From Hermatobates lingyangjiaoensis (Eukaryota; Arthropoda; Insecta; Hemiptera; Hermatobatidae), in the NCBI GenBank assembly GCA_026182355.1, contig JAPFBL010000119.1:1374001-1438000 (forward strand): 64,000 nt of DNA, read 5' to 3'. The first letter of the stretch is position 1. The number at the start of each line of letters is the position of its first letter. Made by a program: the position numbers and the translations under genes. Under the pieces are notes generated by a model that was not told where the DNA came from, did no database searches, and saw only the letters and a program-made list of their open reading frames with translations. Of this stretch, positions 46,901 to 57,345 are shown in pieces.

Positions 46901-49179
46901 TTTTTTCTATTTTTATTATTATTCTACTGTTTAAATTTACATTATCATGTTTACCTGAGATAACAGGTATCTTAAAAAATATACATTGATCCGCACTGTG
47001 ATATGTATCATAGTATCGTTTTATCGGATATAGTATTCAAAATAGAACTATTTTCATTTCTTAAGAACCATTCTTCAAAGTTTTAGATTTTAATTAAATT
47101 CTATTACTTGGTGTGCGCAGATATCACATATGTGTGCAGAGATGTCACAAAATGCCTTCGTTATTCTGCAAGTAAAGAAAACACCACAAATTTAATAGAA
47201 AATTAAAAATATTCTGATGTCCTTTAAGGTTCACGAACTTCTTGTACGAATAAATTATAGTTTACATAATAATGTAAAAGTAATGACATAAAGAGAACAG
47301 TTGTTTAACAACAAACTACCTAGAAAAGCTTTTGAACTTTTCATTTTTATATTTATTAGGTGAGATTGAGAATCTGTCAAAAAAACTACACCTCTGGCGG
47401 TGATTTCAAAGGAAATGTTCTATCTCTCTAACGATTCTATGTAGGGAGTCCAAGTATTGCCTAACTCAAGTGTATTTAAATCAGAGATATTTAACGAGAC
47501 CTATTATGAGTACAGGCTCAGCACGAACGGCTTAACGTCCTCTATGAGAAATAATATGCTCAATTTTGTTTATTTCCCATATGAAAACAATGTTAGTAAG
47601 AGTCGAACCCGGATCGACCAAACCAGAAGTAAGATTGGAACCAATGGGACACATATATAACGTATATAACGTGCTACTTTTTTTATTCTCGTCAAAAATA
47701 ATCATGTTACCTTCATGGAGCATAAACGGTGACTTTAAATTATTTTCACAGTCATATATAAAAGCCACACTTACTTTAAAGTAAAATGAAATAAACTTTT
47801 TATTCAGAGAAATGCAGTGAGCAGCTATGTCTATCTGGCTATTTCTGTTTCTGACACATCACATGTCACATGTTAATGATATTTGTAGTTAGTAATGCTG
47901 CATAGTTCTTATCATTTAGTTTGAATTGATCTGTTTGTAAACTTCATATCCTATATGAATTAGTTGTTTGTCTTATTTTCTACATTTTCAGTATTTCAGT
48001 AGATATCTCTCTTTTTTTCGTTTTGTTAAGAAACCCAAAGTCCGTTTTCCAATATATTGGGGGATGGGTGGGGGGGTGTTAAACTTCATGTCACCTATTT
48101 TGGAAATCTGAACAGTAAAGAAAGGTAATTAAATATGTGATTCTTAAATGAAGTTACTTCATAAATATTTTTGCCAAAAACGTTCATTTTTTTTGGCAAA
48201 ATTTGACAGGTGAATAGCAAAATGTAAGTAAACAACAGGTAAAAGGATTAATATCATCATAGAACCGTAAACCTGTTGACTTGTAGTCAATTCGATATAC
48301 CTACCAGCTTTCTATTTTAAACTGAATTAATACTTAAAATTTCAACAAGAATAAGAAAAAACATTTGGGAATGGATAGAAAATTAGATATAACTAATGAC
48401 TTTTCAGGTTCAATCTGAATTAAGATTTAAAATGTCACCAAGGTTAATTGGGAATGAATTAAAAGACTTGATTGAATATTACAGAGACAAAGGTCTTATA
48501 TACTCACCTTGTCTACTCGTATTTGTGAAGGACTAACTAATTAGCCTTTTGTAGTTATGAAAGGATAATACTTGATCAATGATAGTTACATTTGTATAGT
48601 TTATTTAAAACCAATAAAAGGTTATCATGACATGAATTCCGTATATTTGGTGAAATTAGTTCTTTATTCCCCTTTGTTTAATTATAGAACATTTTTCTTA
48701 TAAATTAGCAATCATAGATAATTCTTTAGTAAATCTGTGATTTTCATCTTAATTGTCACACTAATAATAAACTGAACAGTAGATTATTTTTTTGACTAGA
48801 GTAATTCTAGCTTTGCTCTCTGATTTTAAATATCTGTTTTTATTTTTTAATATTTCATTTCAATTAACGAAACAACATAAACCGTATCTCAAAAAACTCA
48901 AACTTTTAAAAAAGTTTATTTTTGTAATTAATACAATTTTATTTTATTAATTTAAATAAATTTAACTTTAAATTAAAATTAATTTACTTACAATTTTAAG
49001 TAAACTACTAAAAGTGTATAATTTTGATAACTTCAAATGAAAAAATTATCAAAATAGTACAGCAAATTTCACCAAAAATTAATATATTTTGAAATGTGTC
49101 ATTACCTTACTGGTGGTGGAAGTTCTCTTGAAAGTACAGTTGAAATGCATAAGGTAACCACCAAGTGGATCAGGACCAT
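34209..49179 (-). CDS. M14A metallocarboxypeptidase, carboxypeptidase B-like, nine coding exons
   Basis: A zinc exopeptidase that removes C-terminal residues, probably secreted. The spliced product is about 341 residues: signal peptide (MVLIHLVVTLCISTVLS), a ~14-residue linker, then the full catalytic domain. Zinc ligands are His103 and Glu106 (GIHAREWVSPA) and His228 (LTLHSYGQ). Arg158 and Asn175-Arg176 fit substrate-carboxylate binding, Asp287 (GGSDDW) fits the position-255 Asp of B-type enzymes (Lys/Arg preference), and Glu303 (YTVEL) is the catalytic base. Cys169 and Cys192 can form the conserved disulfide. All intron phases agree. Oddities: no activation propeptide (~90 residues in relatives), Gly280 where Tyr248 is expected, and a missing base in exon 5 that breaks the frame after DLNR. 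Family assignment is secure; activity of this copy is not. Confidence 0.93.
34902..34949. repeat. (TA)24 microsatellite in an intron
   Basis: An uninterrupted AT tract of about 48 bases in the last intron of the carboxypeptidase gene. Confidence 0.95.
35067..35151 (-). CDS. carboxypeptidase exon 8
   Basis: Acceptor tcttttcag/ga, donor tactag/gtatgc. It encodes DLLATRAEKALSSVYGTRYT and VGSSGRLL plus one base. The split codon with exon 9 is GGT (Gly280), at the position of the mobile cap Tyr248 in carboxypeptidases A and B. Confidence 0.94.
35222..35278 (-). CDS. carboxypeptidase exon 7
   Basis: A short 57-nt phase-0 exon (acceptor tttgttacag/ta, donor gaattg/gtaaac) encoding YFLYPWGYGSSLPKDWKEL, the conserved PWGY segment that follows the third zinc ligand. 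Confidence 0.93.
35625..36315 (+). mobile_element. Penelope-like element 3' fragment with a family 2 hairpin piece
   Basis: From 35860 the plus strand follows the element at 43.1 kb: IESSLIKFNRSN-type codons, then aagggcaatagc, agaagggttgacag and the pyrimidine-rich 3' UTR, ending near ttattgtgaaattttgtt and TA-rich sequence. At 35630..35651 the minus strand carries CTGATGACG..GTCGAAA. It lies within an intron of the carboxypeptidase gene. Confidence 0.65.
36830..37040. mobile_element. composite family 2 copy between TA tracts
   Basis: The left part (36862..36962) is family 2 on the minus strand (tttcggtcaatccgtcttc). The right part (36967..37013) is the terminal unit on the plus strand (tgtgtccagtttggatcgtc) followed by (TA)n at 37014..37037. 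It is the same opposed arrangement as the palindromes. Confidence 0.6.
37130..37285 (+). repeat. unclassified repeat-like stretch in an intron
   Basis: It holds cacaaataaagaaagacta.. and ..ggacatttggtgttcagc; its ends resemble the (TA)n-bounded elements (aaagaaa.. start, ggatcattttctc end). Distant relation only. Confidence 0.3.
37342..37487 (-). CDS. carboxypeptidase exon 6: third zinc ligand
   Basis: Acceptor tttttatag/gg, donor ggacag/gtaatt. It encodes KGTSTNPCDEVYAGPSGFSE, then PETRAIRDIANKYKG and VYLTLHSYGQ, with His228 the third zinc ligand and Tyr230 the Tyr198 equivalent. Confidence 0.95.
37490..39260. other. carboxypeptidase intron 5, nothing further recognised
   Basis: Very AT-rich. 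No exon or classified repeat. Confidence 0.6.
39268..39357 (-). CDS. carboxypeptidase exon 5, carrying a 1-base frameshift
   Basis: Acceptor gttttttag/ga, donor tggag/gtattg. It reads DRMWRKSRANTTNPHCKGVD and LNR, then loses one base inside the A/T run at about 39283..39290. After the shift the codons NFDFIFG follow as the family requires. The exon is 90 nt; flanking phases demand 91. Either this allele is broken or the assembly dropped a base in the homopolymer. Confidence 0.92.
40075..40345 (+). mobile_element. tRNA-derived SINE, heavily decayed
   Basis: The tail-side motifs acaatgtcaggcactcgtta and ctattctaataaat keep the SINE order; the head is almost unrecognisable. It lies in an intron of the carboxypeptidase gene. 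Confidence 0.45.
40636..40793 (-). CDS. carboxypeptidase exon 4: first two zinc ligands
   Basis: Acceptor gttttctag/gt, donor aatcag/gtaatc. It encodes GIHAREWVSPASALFIIQQL (His103 and Glu106 bind zinc, Arg105 is the Arg71 equivalent) and VPVVNPDGYVYSMNQ. It ends in phase 0. Confidence 0.95.
40800..42770. other. carboxypeptidase intron 3, left part
   Basis: AT-rich, with an A-run of about 18 at 41931..41948 that follows a GC-richer 110-bp block (41820..41930), possibly a decayed retroelement tail. Nothing else recognised. Confidence 0.45.
42789..43019. repeat. inverted dimer of a PLE endonuclease segment, 90-bp arms
   Basis: Position x pairs with 85808 minus x: arms 42789..42878 and 42930..43019, mostly matching (for example caattgttacacggaatttc against gaaattccgtgtaacaattg), with a 51-base loop. 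The right arm starts the GIY-YIG reading frame; the left arm is the same segment reversed. The 105-codon minus frame is only this mirror image. Confidence 0.85.
42942..43248 (+). pseudogene. GIY-YIG segment of a Penelope-like element
   Basis: The open frame starts around ILFCGTYEIPCNNCHKIYID and continues QTGKSLKTRVRQ (the GIY motif is GTY, the YIG motif is YID), then IESSLIKFNRSN and the stop at 43246..43248. The Gly of the second motif is replaced by Asp, and the RT part is missing. It lies inside an intron of the carboxypeptidase gene. Confidence 0.7.
43249..43540 (+). mobile_element. PLE 3' UTR ending in the family 1 unit
   Basis: The stop is followed by gagggcaatagcc, aagagggttgacagc and a pyrimidine-rich stretch, then the family 1 unit CTGACGAAGACCGCTTGT..GGTTGAAAG (43455..43483), and the end aaatcttatatatacgag. 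This ties family 1 short elements directly to the tail of a PLE. Confidence 0.75.
43850..43935 (-). mobile_element. family 2 fragment
   Basis: aacacacagagtaaagaaac and ttacaaactcaaatattcgg match the family 2 arm in reverse, next to a short TA tract at 43826..43852. Confidence 0.6.
43936..45550. other. carboxypeptidase intron 3, right part
   Basis: Holds a GC-raised block at 44140..44390 and another at 44800..44945, both unclassified. At 45280..45360 the minus strand has a tRNA-like ttagctcagtggtgct, possibly the head of a second SINE family. No exon seen. Confidence 0.4.
45554..45710 (-). CDS. carboxypeptidase exon 3
   Basis: Acceptor gttctcag/at, donor acggcg/gttagt. It encodes MNDYLDGLSKTFPDLVTLQT, then GHSFEGRPIEAV and KSIIMIDG; the last codon (Gly) is split with exon 4. 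A plus-strand frame here is a shadow. Confidence 0.93.
45925..46060 (+). mobile_element. decayed family 1 copy
   Basis: ttctgtcaaagacag, gttgaaagattatagtc, cttactgtggttt and gtaattgtgaaagct follow the family 1 order. Confidence 0.5.
46158..46402. repeat. inverted dimer of family 2, diverged
   Basis: The left arm about 46160..46243 (aataaacacacagaat..gcttaaccgttatcagaagg) is mirrored by 46308..46402 (cctcctcatgacggttaaac..attgtgtgttcattt). Its centre is near 46275. It lies in an intron of the carboxypeptidase gene. Confidence 0.6.
46693..46762 (-). CDS. carboxypeptidase exon 2
   Basis: Acceptor tatttcag/g, donor gaagag/gtttgt. It encodes LNKDFFVDKDPYISFTKYNT plus IEE. The FTKYNTIEEM stretch matches the start of the mature catalytic domain (the HTxxEI region), so the mature enzyme begins here with no proregion before it. 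Confidence 0.9.
46765..47440. other. carboxypeptidase intron 1, nothing recognised
   Basis: AT-rich. No features supported. Confidence 0.5.
47445..47655 (-). mobile_element. tRNA-derived SINE
   Basis: On the minus strand: head-like gggttcgactctt, body catatgggaaataaac and cctgtactcataatag, tail acacttgagttaggcaat. The overlapping frames at 47457..47784 are shadows. Confidence 0.75.
48050..48110 (+). repeat. G-rich short block
   Basis: tgggggatgggtgggggggt is a short G-rich block in AT-rich intron sequence, similar in composition to the 3.1 kb minisatellite. Confidence 0.5.
48405..48660 (+). pseudogene. possible gypsy-like reverse transcriptase start
   Basis: The plus frame reads RFKMSPRLIGNELKDLIEYY and then RDKGLIYSPCLLVFVKD before a stop. 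This resembles the opening of a gypsy RT (YRLSP...GII..S.SP...VVLVKK). It is short and interrupted; a weak call. Confidence 0.35.
49106..49179 (-). CDS. carboxypeptidase exon 1: signal peptide
   Basis: It encodes MVLIHLVVTLCISTVLSREL and PPPV plus two bases (AG), with donor gtaag/gtaatg. The start was chosen for its hydrophobic leader and tATGG context. An AG at 49187..49186 preceded by ccgttattccac could be an acceptor, so a 5' UTR exon upstream is possible. No propeptide exon was found. Confidence 0.8.
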
Positions 49180-49189
49180 AGTTATCTGT

Positions 49190-51100
49190 GGAATAACGGA
49201 TGTATTACAACAATTGTTTTAATTTGAGTTACATTTTTGTAAAATTAATGTTATTCTTAATTCATCGTTCAAAATTCATTTGTTAATCTATGTGCAGAAC
49301 TCAATAAATGAATAATAAATCAATATTAATACAAAATGAAAAAGATAAAGAAAATAATTGGAGTCAAAAGTGTATTTGACCCGCTGAAAAGTCAAAGTTT
49401 CACTCTGAACATGGACCAAATATGGTACAAAATCAGCCGAGTGAGGAAGGAAACGAATGAGACGCTATGTTTTATTCTTCTTTATTTTTTACTAACAATC
49501 TTTGTTGTACTAACAACAACAAAGTTATGTTTAAGAGTGATGTTAGAATAATGCAATACAAAATTATAATATTAAAAACAACTACAATAACAGTGACACA
49601 TTTTTACAGTCATCGTCGGTATTATTAGCCAGTTATGTACACTACCATATATTACTTCCATAGTTATGCCATAATGGCATGATTTTTAGGAGAATAATTA
49701 TTACTTTTTATTATGTATGTATAAGTTTATTTCAAAGGCTCTTGATTGAGTATATTAAACAAACTTATTCTATGCAATAAATAGTTGTTGAAGTTCTTAA
49801 CTGTACTGTATTTCTGAACTTGATGCACCTTTATGAGGAAAATTGATTTTATTAAATCAAAAACTATACTAACAGAAGAAGATGCATATCTTAATATTAA
49901 AACGAGATAGCATATTTAGATTCAATAATTCATCAAATTAAGCCTGTAAGACATGGACTATTAATTTTGAGAATATTTGAATGGTAAAAGAAACTTATAT
50001 AAATAAACAAGGGCAGCGATATGTTGGACTATAACCCATAACATGCGATATATCTTAGAAAGGTCAACAGGTCAACTTCTGCAAGGACCAGAGTAAATGG
50101 AAAGCAATGATAAAACAAAACTCCTTATTAGCATATTGAGTCCAGTTTTACCAAGCAAAAGTTACTTTTCCAAAATCATTTCAGTAAACTTTTACGATTC
50201 AATCCGAAAATACTCAAACTTTAGACAATTTTAGCGATAAAATCTGCTTCAAAAGTTGACTCTTATCTTGCTGTGATTCAGCAAACTTTTATGTATTTAT
50301 AAGTCTATTAAATAAAGGAAAAATTAGTGAATGATAAATCTATATTCTGTATTAACATTCTACTCATTTATCTATTAATTTATCGATAATTTGTTAACAA
50401 TTGTATTCATTTAATTAAATTATAATTATAAGAATACAGTTTGTGACACTTGAAATTATAATTGACTATAGTCCATAGACTTTATACTTACCCGTACAGT
50501 ACAAACTGCTTTTCATTCCTTGGTCAGCATATTCATATACACAATTCGTACAAAAAAAAAAGAAAAAAAAAGAGGGTTTCCTTTATTGCAATTTTATATT
50601 TTTTTTTCATATATATTGCAGTATTTCAAAACTCAAATTTTGAATTGGCCCATACGCATAAAAGGCATGGAATCCGCTTTTGGCATGGAAGATGTTGGTC
50701 AGATCGTTTGACCTATCCTTTGATATCATGGTAGCAACACGATTAATTGAAATTCAACGCATTTTGATGGGCCAAGTGTTCAATAATGATCAAACTTATA
50801 TTATTCGACTCACTGATGAGTTACCAATTATGTTTCAGCTTAAAGGAATTAATACATTTAGACACATTCCATTTAATATTCAGTCTCAACATTTAATTGC
50901 ATAAAATGAGATTCTGAGGATGACTATATACTTTTATAGATATATTACATAAAAGAAACAAATTACATTGTTTTTTTTATCCAATAGCAACCAAAATTAT
51001 AGGTTTTCTTCCTTAAAAAATCAGTTCTAAGGGAGGAAAGTGTGGTTTATTATAATTCGGCATCTACGTTAGTAGTGGGCGAGTATATTACCCGGTTTTG
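49190..51100. other. stretch upstream of the carboxypeptidase gene
   Basis: AT-rich with overlapping plus frames at 50462..50904 that show no motif. No propeptide-like exon and no clear TATA box was seen upstream of 49179. Confidence 0.45.
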
Positions 51101-51104
51101 ATTC

Positions 51105-51322
51105 TGAATTGGGAGTCCTTAATTTTTAAATTATCTGACACTTAAGGGTCGGGTCATTTACCGTACGGCCTCAGAACTGACAGCTTAACATCTCCTTAGA
51201 GGGACGATGTGGTTAGATTTTATTCATCTCTCCAGTGAAGAAATCGAGGCCTGAGTAAAAATTTAACGGGGATCTATCAATCCATAGACGATCACACACA
51301 CCATTGAGCTACCCAGGCCCTA
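51105..51322 (-). mobile_element. tRNA-derived SINE
   Basis: On the minus strand: head gggcctgggtagctcaatgg, box B-like region, body ggagagatgaataaaat and ctaaggagatgttaagctg, tail cacttaagtgtcagat-like. Confidence 0.75.
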
Positions 51323-51784
51323 CAAATATCGATGCTTAATCTATATTTTGAATAATCTTTTACTGATTTCTATATGAATTGAAATTTGCAAAAAAAATAA
51401 TTGTTTTGTAATACTTGAAATGTAAGTGGCCAAAGTATGTTGACGTTATGAACATTATGAACACATGCATAAAATCGAATGTTTAACATTTCAATAATGA
51501 TCTCAATACACAAACTAATTCAAAGAAGATAAATTGCATCAAGAATAAATAAACCTAGCATACTAGTGTCGACATCGTCTGAATTCCGTGCAATGACTTC
51601 AACACCAGTAACAGTTTCACTAACACACAAGGTGAACAGTTTCTTTGCAATGTAAATTATACTATATTCTGTGGTACAAACAATATGAAGTGTTGTTCTA
51701 TGTCGTTGTCAATACAACGTAATAATCCGTTAACAGAACATCTTAAACAATCTCTAGTGAGTTGTTTAAGTTTAAGTCAAAATT

Positions 51785-51920
51785 CAAGTTTTTGAATTTT
51801 TCACTTCTCGCGTCAATAAATCGAGGACCATTGTGGGTACTGAATCCCTGGAATATTACGAGTAGCACAGAGACGATCACGCAAACCTTGGGGCTAGGCT
51901 GATAGGCTGCCCTATCCCTG
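51785..51920 (-). mobile_element. partial tRNA-derived SINE (head end)
   Basis: The minus strand carries ggtttgcgtgatcg, attcagtacccacaatggtc, ctcgatttattgacgcg and agaagtg in SINE order; the 3' half is missing. Confidence 0.65.
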
Positions 51921-54570
51921 CAGAAGTCGTCAATTCAAAATGCGTATTATATGAGTTTAAGAACCACATAACATACTCGGGTGTCTTTGTTTGTATTTGG
52001 TATTTAACATAGTCTTCATGAGGATCTCTAAGCTTCTATGAATAACATAAAACATTAAAAAAAATGTAACAAAACAAACTGAGATGACGACAATGGTGTA
52101 GGAAAATATTTTTTTAAGAACAAGTAGAATCAACTGTAACATGTAATCACAAACAGTTTTTTAATTACTGTTTTTTCTTAAAAACAGGAAAAAATGGAAG
52201 TGCTTTTTTTTGAGTAATTTGCTTTTTTTAAGAAGCGAATATTGATTTATAACGTAATAGTTTGTGCTATCGTTTAAAGAACTTTATATTTTGTCATTTC
52301 TTGTTGCGAAATATAGTTAGATCACATTTTTTGTGACTTTAATATATCTGATAACAAGTTAATGAGATTTATACCACAACTAAGACGTGTACTCACAAAA
52401 TTTTTGTAATTTGAACTAAGCAAGGTTGAGGAACTTTATTGGAAACATATAAACAGGTGTTTATGGAAGTGAAAGAAAAATCAGAAAGATTGTTCAGAAT
52501 TCATTAGTAAGTAAGTAAAGTTTCTTTTTATGAGCTAGTAATGAAAAGGAATAATTTCTTTTAAGAATACTGAGAACCATAGATTTCAGTGCGCAGGTGT
52601 AGAAATTTATTATTAAAAAGTAATTTGTTGCCTTATGATGGTTCTCGAATTTATATCAAAGTGAATTTTAAATTACCGAAATAAACTCCTTCAAAACACT
52701 GTGTATTTTAGAAAATAGATATCTTTTTCGTACTACAAAAAAATAGTTGACCATCTGGGAATGTTGACTTGGTAAGATATTTTTATTTTAAAGAGTTACT
52801 AAAACTTAAGAAAGAATACCATTTTAAGTAGATTGAAAACGTCTGTAAAAAGTAGATTAAAAAATTACCAGCATTGGTTTAATTTTTAAACAATGAATTT
52901 TTCCGTTTTATTTTACAATTACTGATTTAATTTATTATTCAAATACGTTTGTTTGCATTTTTTTATGGAATTTTTTTTTTGTTTCCAAAGAGTTTGATAC
53001 TGTTCTATTAGAAATGATAGGAAATTAAATTTCAGTTGAATTTGGAAGATTGATTGAAAGTAGTTATAATTTGAATTATACTTTGCATTGGTTGTATATT
53101 TATAAACTCCAGTACGACTAACCAGTGGTTCTTAATAAAAAAAAATGATGAAAATATCAAAGAGTATAAAGAACAGTGCAAAGGTTTAGTAAGCATTTAG
53201 CTCAGTTAGAATGTGATAATTTCACTTACATTTTTGGACAGTTGGTTTTCAAAAATGAAGACTAAAGATGTTGCTCCTTGACTGTTAAACAGCCAGCTGG
53301 GAGTTATGTCAAGTCATGCACGGGTATAAGTTCACATTTTATAACCAACGCAATTATTTTCAAATGTTCATTCATTACTTCCATTGTTTAAATAAATTAG
53401 AAACTAACATAATGAAATAATGAATACATTACGATAAAACGTTATGTTATTTAAAAAGCATTAATGTTTAATTAGTTTTGTTTGTTTTCTTTCATAATAT
53501 GTTCACTTGGTTATGACTTAAATCATCAGAAATATCTGCAATTTAGTTAGTAACCCTGACATTTATAGTTTTATCAGCGAATTTAATTCAGCTTGAAATT
53601 TGTAATTATTAACGCGTTATGAGCTCAGATAAGAAGGTGATCATTTCAATACAATCAGCAATTTGTGTTTGAAATAAAGAAAAATGAATGGTGACCTTTC
53701 AGCCATTCTGAGTTTTATTGGCAAAGAAAAACACCACTGGAGAGACGTAAAATGGTTCCTTCTTTCAAAAAATATTTGAACAACCTACAACATAAATTAC
53801 TTTCCTGACTCGAGCCGTTTTAGATATCGTCCATACTTCAGAGTGAAATTGCAAGGAAAAAGGTCCAAAACTGGTTAAATAAATGAATTTATGAGGTCTG
53901 ATGATTCATTATTTTTTAATTATTACTAGCAACTTCTGTAGAGTTAAGAATAATAATTTAAGCTTCAAATGTACTATTTGAACTGTGTGATAATTGCCTA
54001 TGAATTCGTTATTAGAAAATAGAAATCACCATACGAACATGTTATTTCAACGGGATGTTACCACTGCAACGATAAATTGTTTAAATAATTCTTCCTTTTT
54101 ATATTTCAATGGCCATATTTATTGGTTTTCGATTTTTAGTCGTGTTCTAGGGGTGAAAAGAGTGACCAATTGAACATTGTTAAATCCCAAATTCAATTAA
54201 TTTCACGAGTCCGAGAAAGAGTGTAATTAGTACATGAGTACCAGGACAAAAAATACTTATACCACTGCCAGTGTGTCATCCGACACTAGACCAGTAGAGC
54301 TCTGTTCAGGTCTGAACTAATACACCTTAAGTAAGAAAGATAACCTTACAAAAAAATTGATCATAGTCTTCATATTCTTCAAATATATCAGAAAATAATC
54401 AATAACTAGACGACTTTAATGTACACTTAGGCTTAACCATTCTATCTGATGATTAGTCGATAGTTGGTTGGCTTGGAGGATTGTTGGATCACTCCCAGTT
54501 TTATGAAAGAAAGAAAATCACTTGCGACGGGTCCTTAAGTTTGAATGTCCGGGTGACCCAGAATACTGTC
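51921..54570. other. gene-free stretch
   Basis: AT-rich. I see no exon or classified repeat. Confidence 0.5.
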
Positions 54571-54578
54571 CATTGCTG

Positions 54579-54606
54579 TATAAATACCACTGACCGTCCA
54601 CTCAGA
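54579..54606 (+). promoter_or_regulatory. core-promoter-like TATA and initiator
   Basis: TATAAATA at 54579 is followed about 25 bases later by ctcagatc, resembling the arthropod TCAGT initiator, in a locally GC-richer stretch. No downstream open frame was found, so this may be chance. Confidence 0.2.
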
Positions 54607-54639
54607 TCGCTGTGGACAGTTAGGAAAAAACTGAGTTAA

Positions 54640-56365
54640 TAATAACCATAACAAAACATGCATGATAGATATTACTTCATAATTACAGTAGAAATAAACA
54701 ATTTATATTATCTTCCTCAGGAATATGTAAAGGACTTATCTAAAATCGCTTCATATTTCATTAGTCAATAATATCAATGCTAAAATTTCATGGCAACCAA
54801 TTCAAATCTGAACGACTCAATTTTAGGCTGAATATGAAAAGTATTGTCCTTAAATTGACTGCACTAGTTTTCTGCTCTTACTGAAATAAATTATCATCCT
54901 TACTTGCTTTACAGTTATCATATACGCTAATTAGTAAACAGTATTCTGCAGGCTGCTTGCTTTCACTGTACACAACTCTCGAATATTAACAAGTTTAATT
55001 TTCACACTTTCCATACTTTCTTTTATTTAAATGATAATACTAATGCGTTGGTTATTTATTAATTATTTCTCACTGACTAATTATTTAGCAATATTTGTTG
55101 TCGAAATGAACCTTTAGTTCTGTTCAATTGATGAATGTGGGTTATTAGCTATTTTGCTCCTGAACCAGACATCGGTGAGCACAGTTTTATTTGTACATTC
55201 AGAGTCCTAAATATTACTTTGAGTTTATTAGCAGATGCTCTTTGACGAGTTCATAAGATTTTACAGGTTTTACATTTTCTTCGAGGCAGATTTTCACACA
55301 ATTTTTTTTCTCTCTCATAAAGTCTAGAGTCTTTTTAAGTGGGCAATGGAAAACCTTGTGCATATAGTTCATTCAAAACTGTCGGTTTCGAACTCCTTGG
55401 TATCAGGTACTCAAAAAGATGCCTTCTTTAAAAAAACCTGAGTCTTATGACAGTCTTGTCACAGAATGAATCGGTACGGGGCTTATCCATAAATAGCAAT
55501 TTCATAGGACCAAATTCATAGTGTTGGTAAAATCACGTTCAACTGACTGGGATTTGCGAATGTCATGTCCCTGGCGTAGGAAATCTGACACGATTCTCAC
55601 AATTTTTATAATTTTCCTTTAATATGTTGCAATGCTTTGGTTACTTGGATGCCGGATCATATTGATTATGGGTGAGGGTATTATTCATTTCTAGTTAGCA
55701 TGAATAAGTACATTAACAGTTCCGTCGTCATAATGTTATGACCATAAAATATCAATAAAATCAGTAAATTTTATGATTTTCACATTAAATGTTTAACTAT
55801 ATCTTAGTTTGGAATCAGTTATAAGTGCCGACATGTCATAGAAAACCATGTCAAAGATAGAATCAGGACACCTTTATAGTGTTTGATATAATTTTGAACT
55901 GAATATCTTCCTAGTTATTACGCATTAATTCAGTAACATAAAAAAAGTTTCTTAAAACACAAATCACAGAAGCTATACAGCTTTTCTTTTATTATATGAT
56001 TGACTTGTGTTAGAGTTTATAGTTTTCAAACATTTTATTTTACTTTCCTTTGATATCAACTTTTTAAAAATATAGTTGAAAAGATTAATAAGAAATCCTT
56101 TACTAAGCGCTTAAATAACAATTCCAGTTGGCTCGATTCTGCTGAAAACTTTTGAAGTCTATGTAAACAACTCCAGAATATACAGAAGGCTGTCATTTTC
56201 CAAAGTTCAGTTTTGAATTTTTAAAGTTCTATTTATCAGAATATAATTAATTTTTATTTTATAGACTACTAATATTGGGCAGAATTTTTCATAAAATTTC
56301 ATTCATCTACAGTTGGGGTTGAGGGAAAAGATATTTCTGAATTCATACAATGTATCAAAATTCTT
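54640..56365. other. gene-free stretch, possible SINE scrap
   Basis: Near 55380..55440 aactgtcggtttcgaactcc and ggtatcaggtactc recall the SINE body. Otherwise nothing recognised. Confidence 0.35.
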
Positions 56366-56778
56366 CTTTTCACACGAGTTTGTTTTAACACAAGATGGGC
56401 CAGGTTAACCCAGTGCTTAATGTGCTCGCCTCTGAACTGGTAGGTCCGGGGTTCTATATCCACCTGGCCCTCGATTTATTTACGTGATAGGTGAATAAAT
56501 CTGTGCTATTCGTCCCACGGAGAGGACAATAAACTGTCGGTCCAGAGCCTGTACGATGTCAGATAGTCATTGAACATCCCTTCTTTAAATACATTTGTGT
56601 TAGGCAAAATTTAGAACCCCAAATTCAGAATCAAAAGGTAATGTGGCTCGCCCATTACTAAAATATATGCTGAATAATTAATGAGCCACAAGTTCTGCTC
56701 CTAGAAGAGCACTAAAAGATGAAAGCCTTATAAGTGTGGGCATTGGACAACAAACACAAACAAACCTTTTCACACAAG
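56366..56778 (+). mobile_element. tRNA-derived SINE with target duplications
   Basis: A nearly full-length SINE: head gccaggttaacccagtgc and ggtccggggttctatatcc, body acggagaggacaataaactg, acgatgtcagatag, tail gtaatgtggctcgcccatta and cattggacaacaaacac. The flanks carry cttttcacacgag (56366) and cttttcacacaag (56766), a 13-bp duplication with one mismatch. Confidence 0.85.
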
Positions 56779-57184
56779 TAATTTTGGGAAAAAAATATAC
56801 GTAAAGTTCATTCTCCTATAAGGAGCTATACTTGCGTACAATTTCAACATAAGGTGACGTAATAAGGTGTGACGAATATACCACAAGACGTGCAAGTCCT
56901 TAAAAACTTGAGTTAAAAATGTTTATAATTTTTATACTTCTTTACGAAAAAGTAAAAATATTTTACGAGGGAATAATATTAAAAACAAAAATATAATAAT
57001 ATATAATAAATTAAAAAAAAAATTAATTTTGTAGTGATTTATGCTCAGCTATACTATAACTCCATCTATAATCAACTTCACTGACCATCAATGAATACGT
57101 GATTTCATTTAATGTCGTTATGGTTACGAACGCATTACCAAACCCGGTGAAAGTGTTTTATCAAACTCATTAATAATTATTTGA

Positions 57185-57345
57185 ATTGGGTGCCAGTAGC
57201 ATTGTGTTCGGCCCTGGACTTGGAGAACCTGAGGTTCAATACCCACTTTAGCCCTTGATTTATTCACACGGGAGGTGAAAAAATGTTCGTACGTCATCCC
57301 TCGGGAAGACACCGTAAAGGCTCGGGCCCGATAGCTGTAAGTCTT
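57185..57345 (+). mobile_element. tRNA-derived SINE, truncated at 3' end
   Basis: The head has gaggttcaatacccac; the body has ttgatttattcacacgggag, cctcgggaagacaccg and aggctcgggcccgatag. It ends before the tail. Both overlapping frames (57124..57351 and 57283..57483) are shadows. Confidence 0.75.

Noticed and set aside
47457..47784. Three overlapping frames on both strands
   Set aside because: All overlap one minus-strand SINE; none has a motif or splice support.
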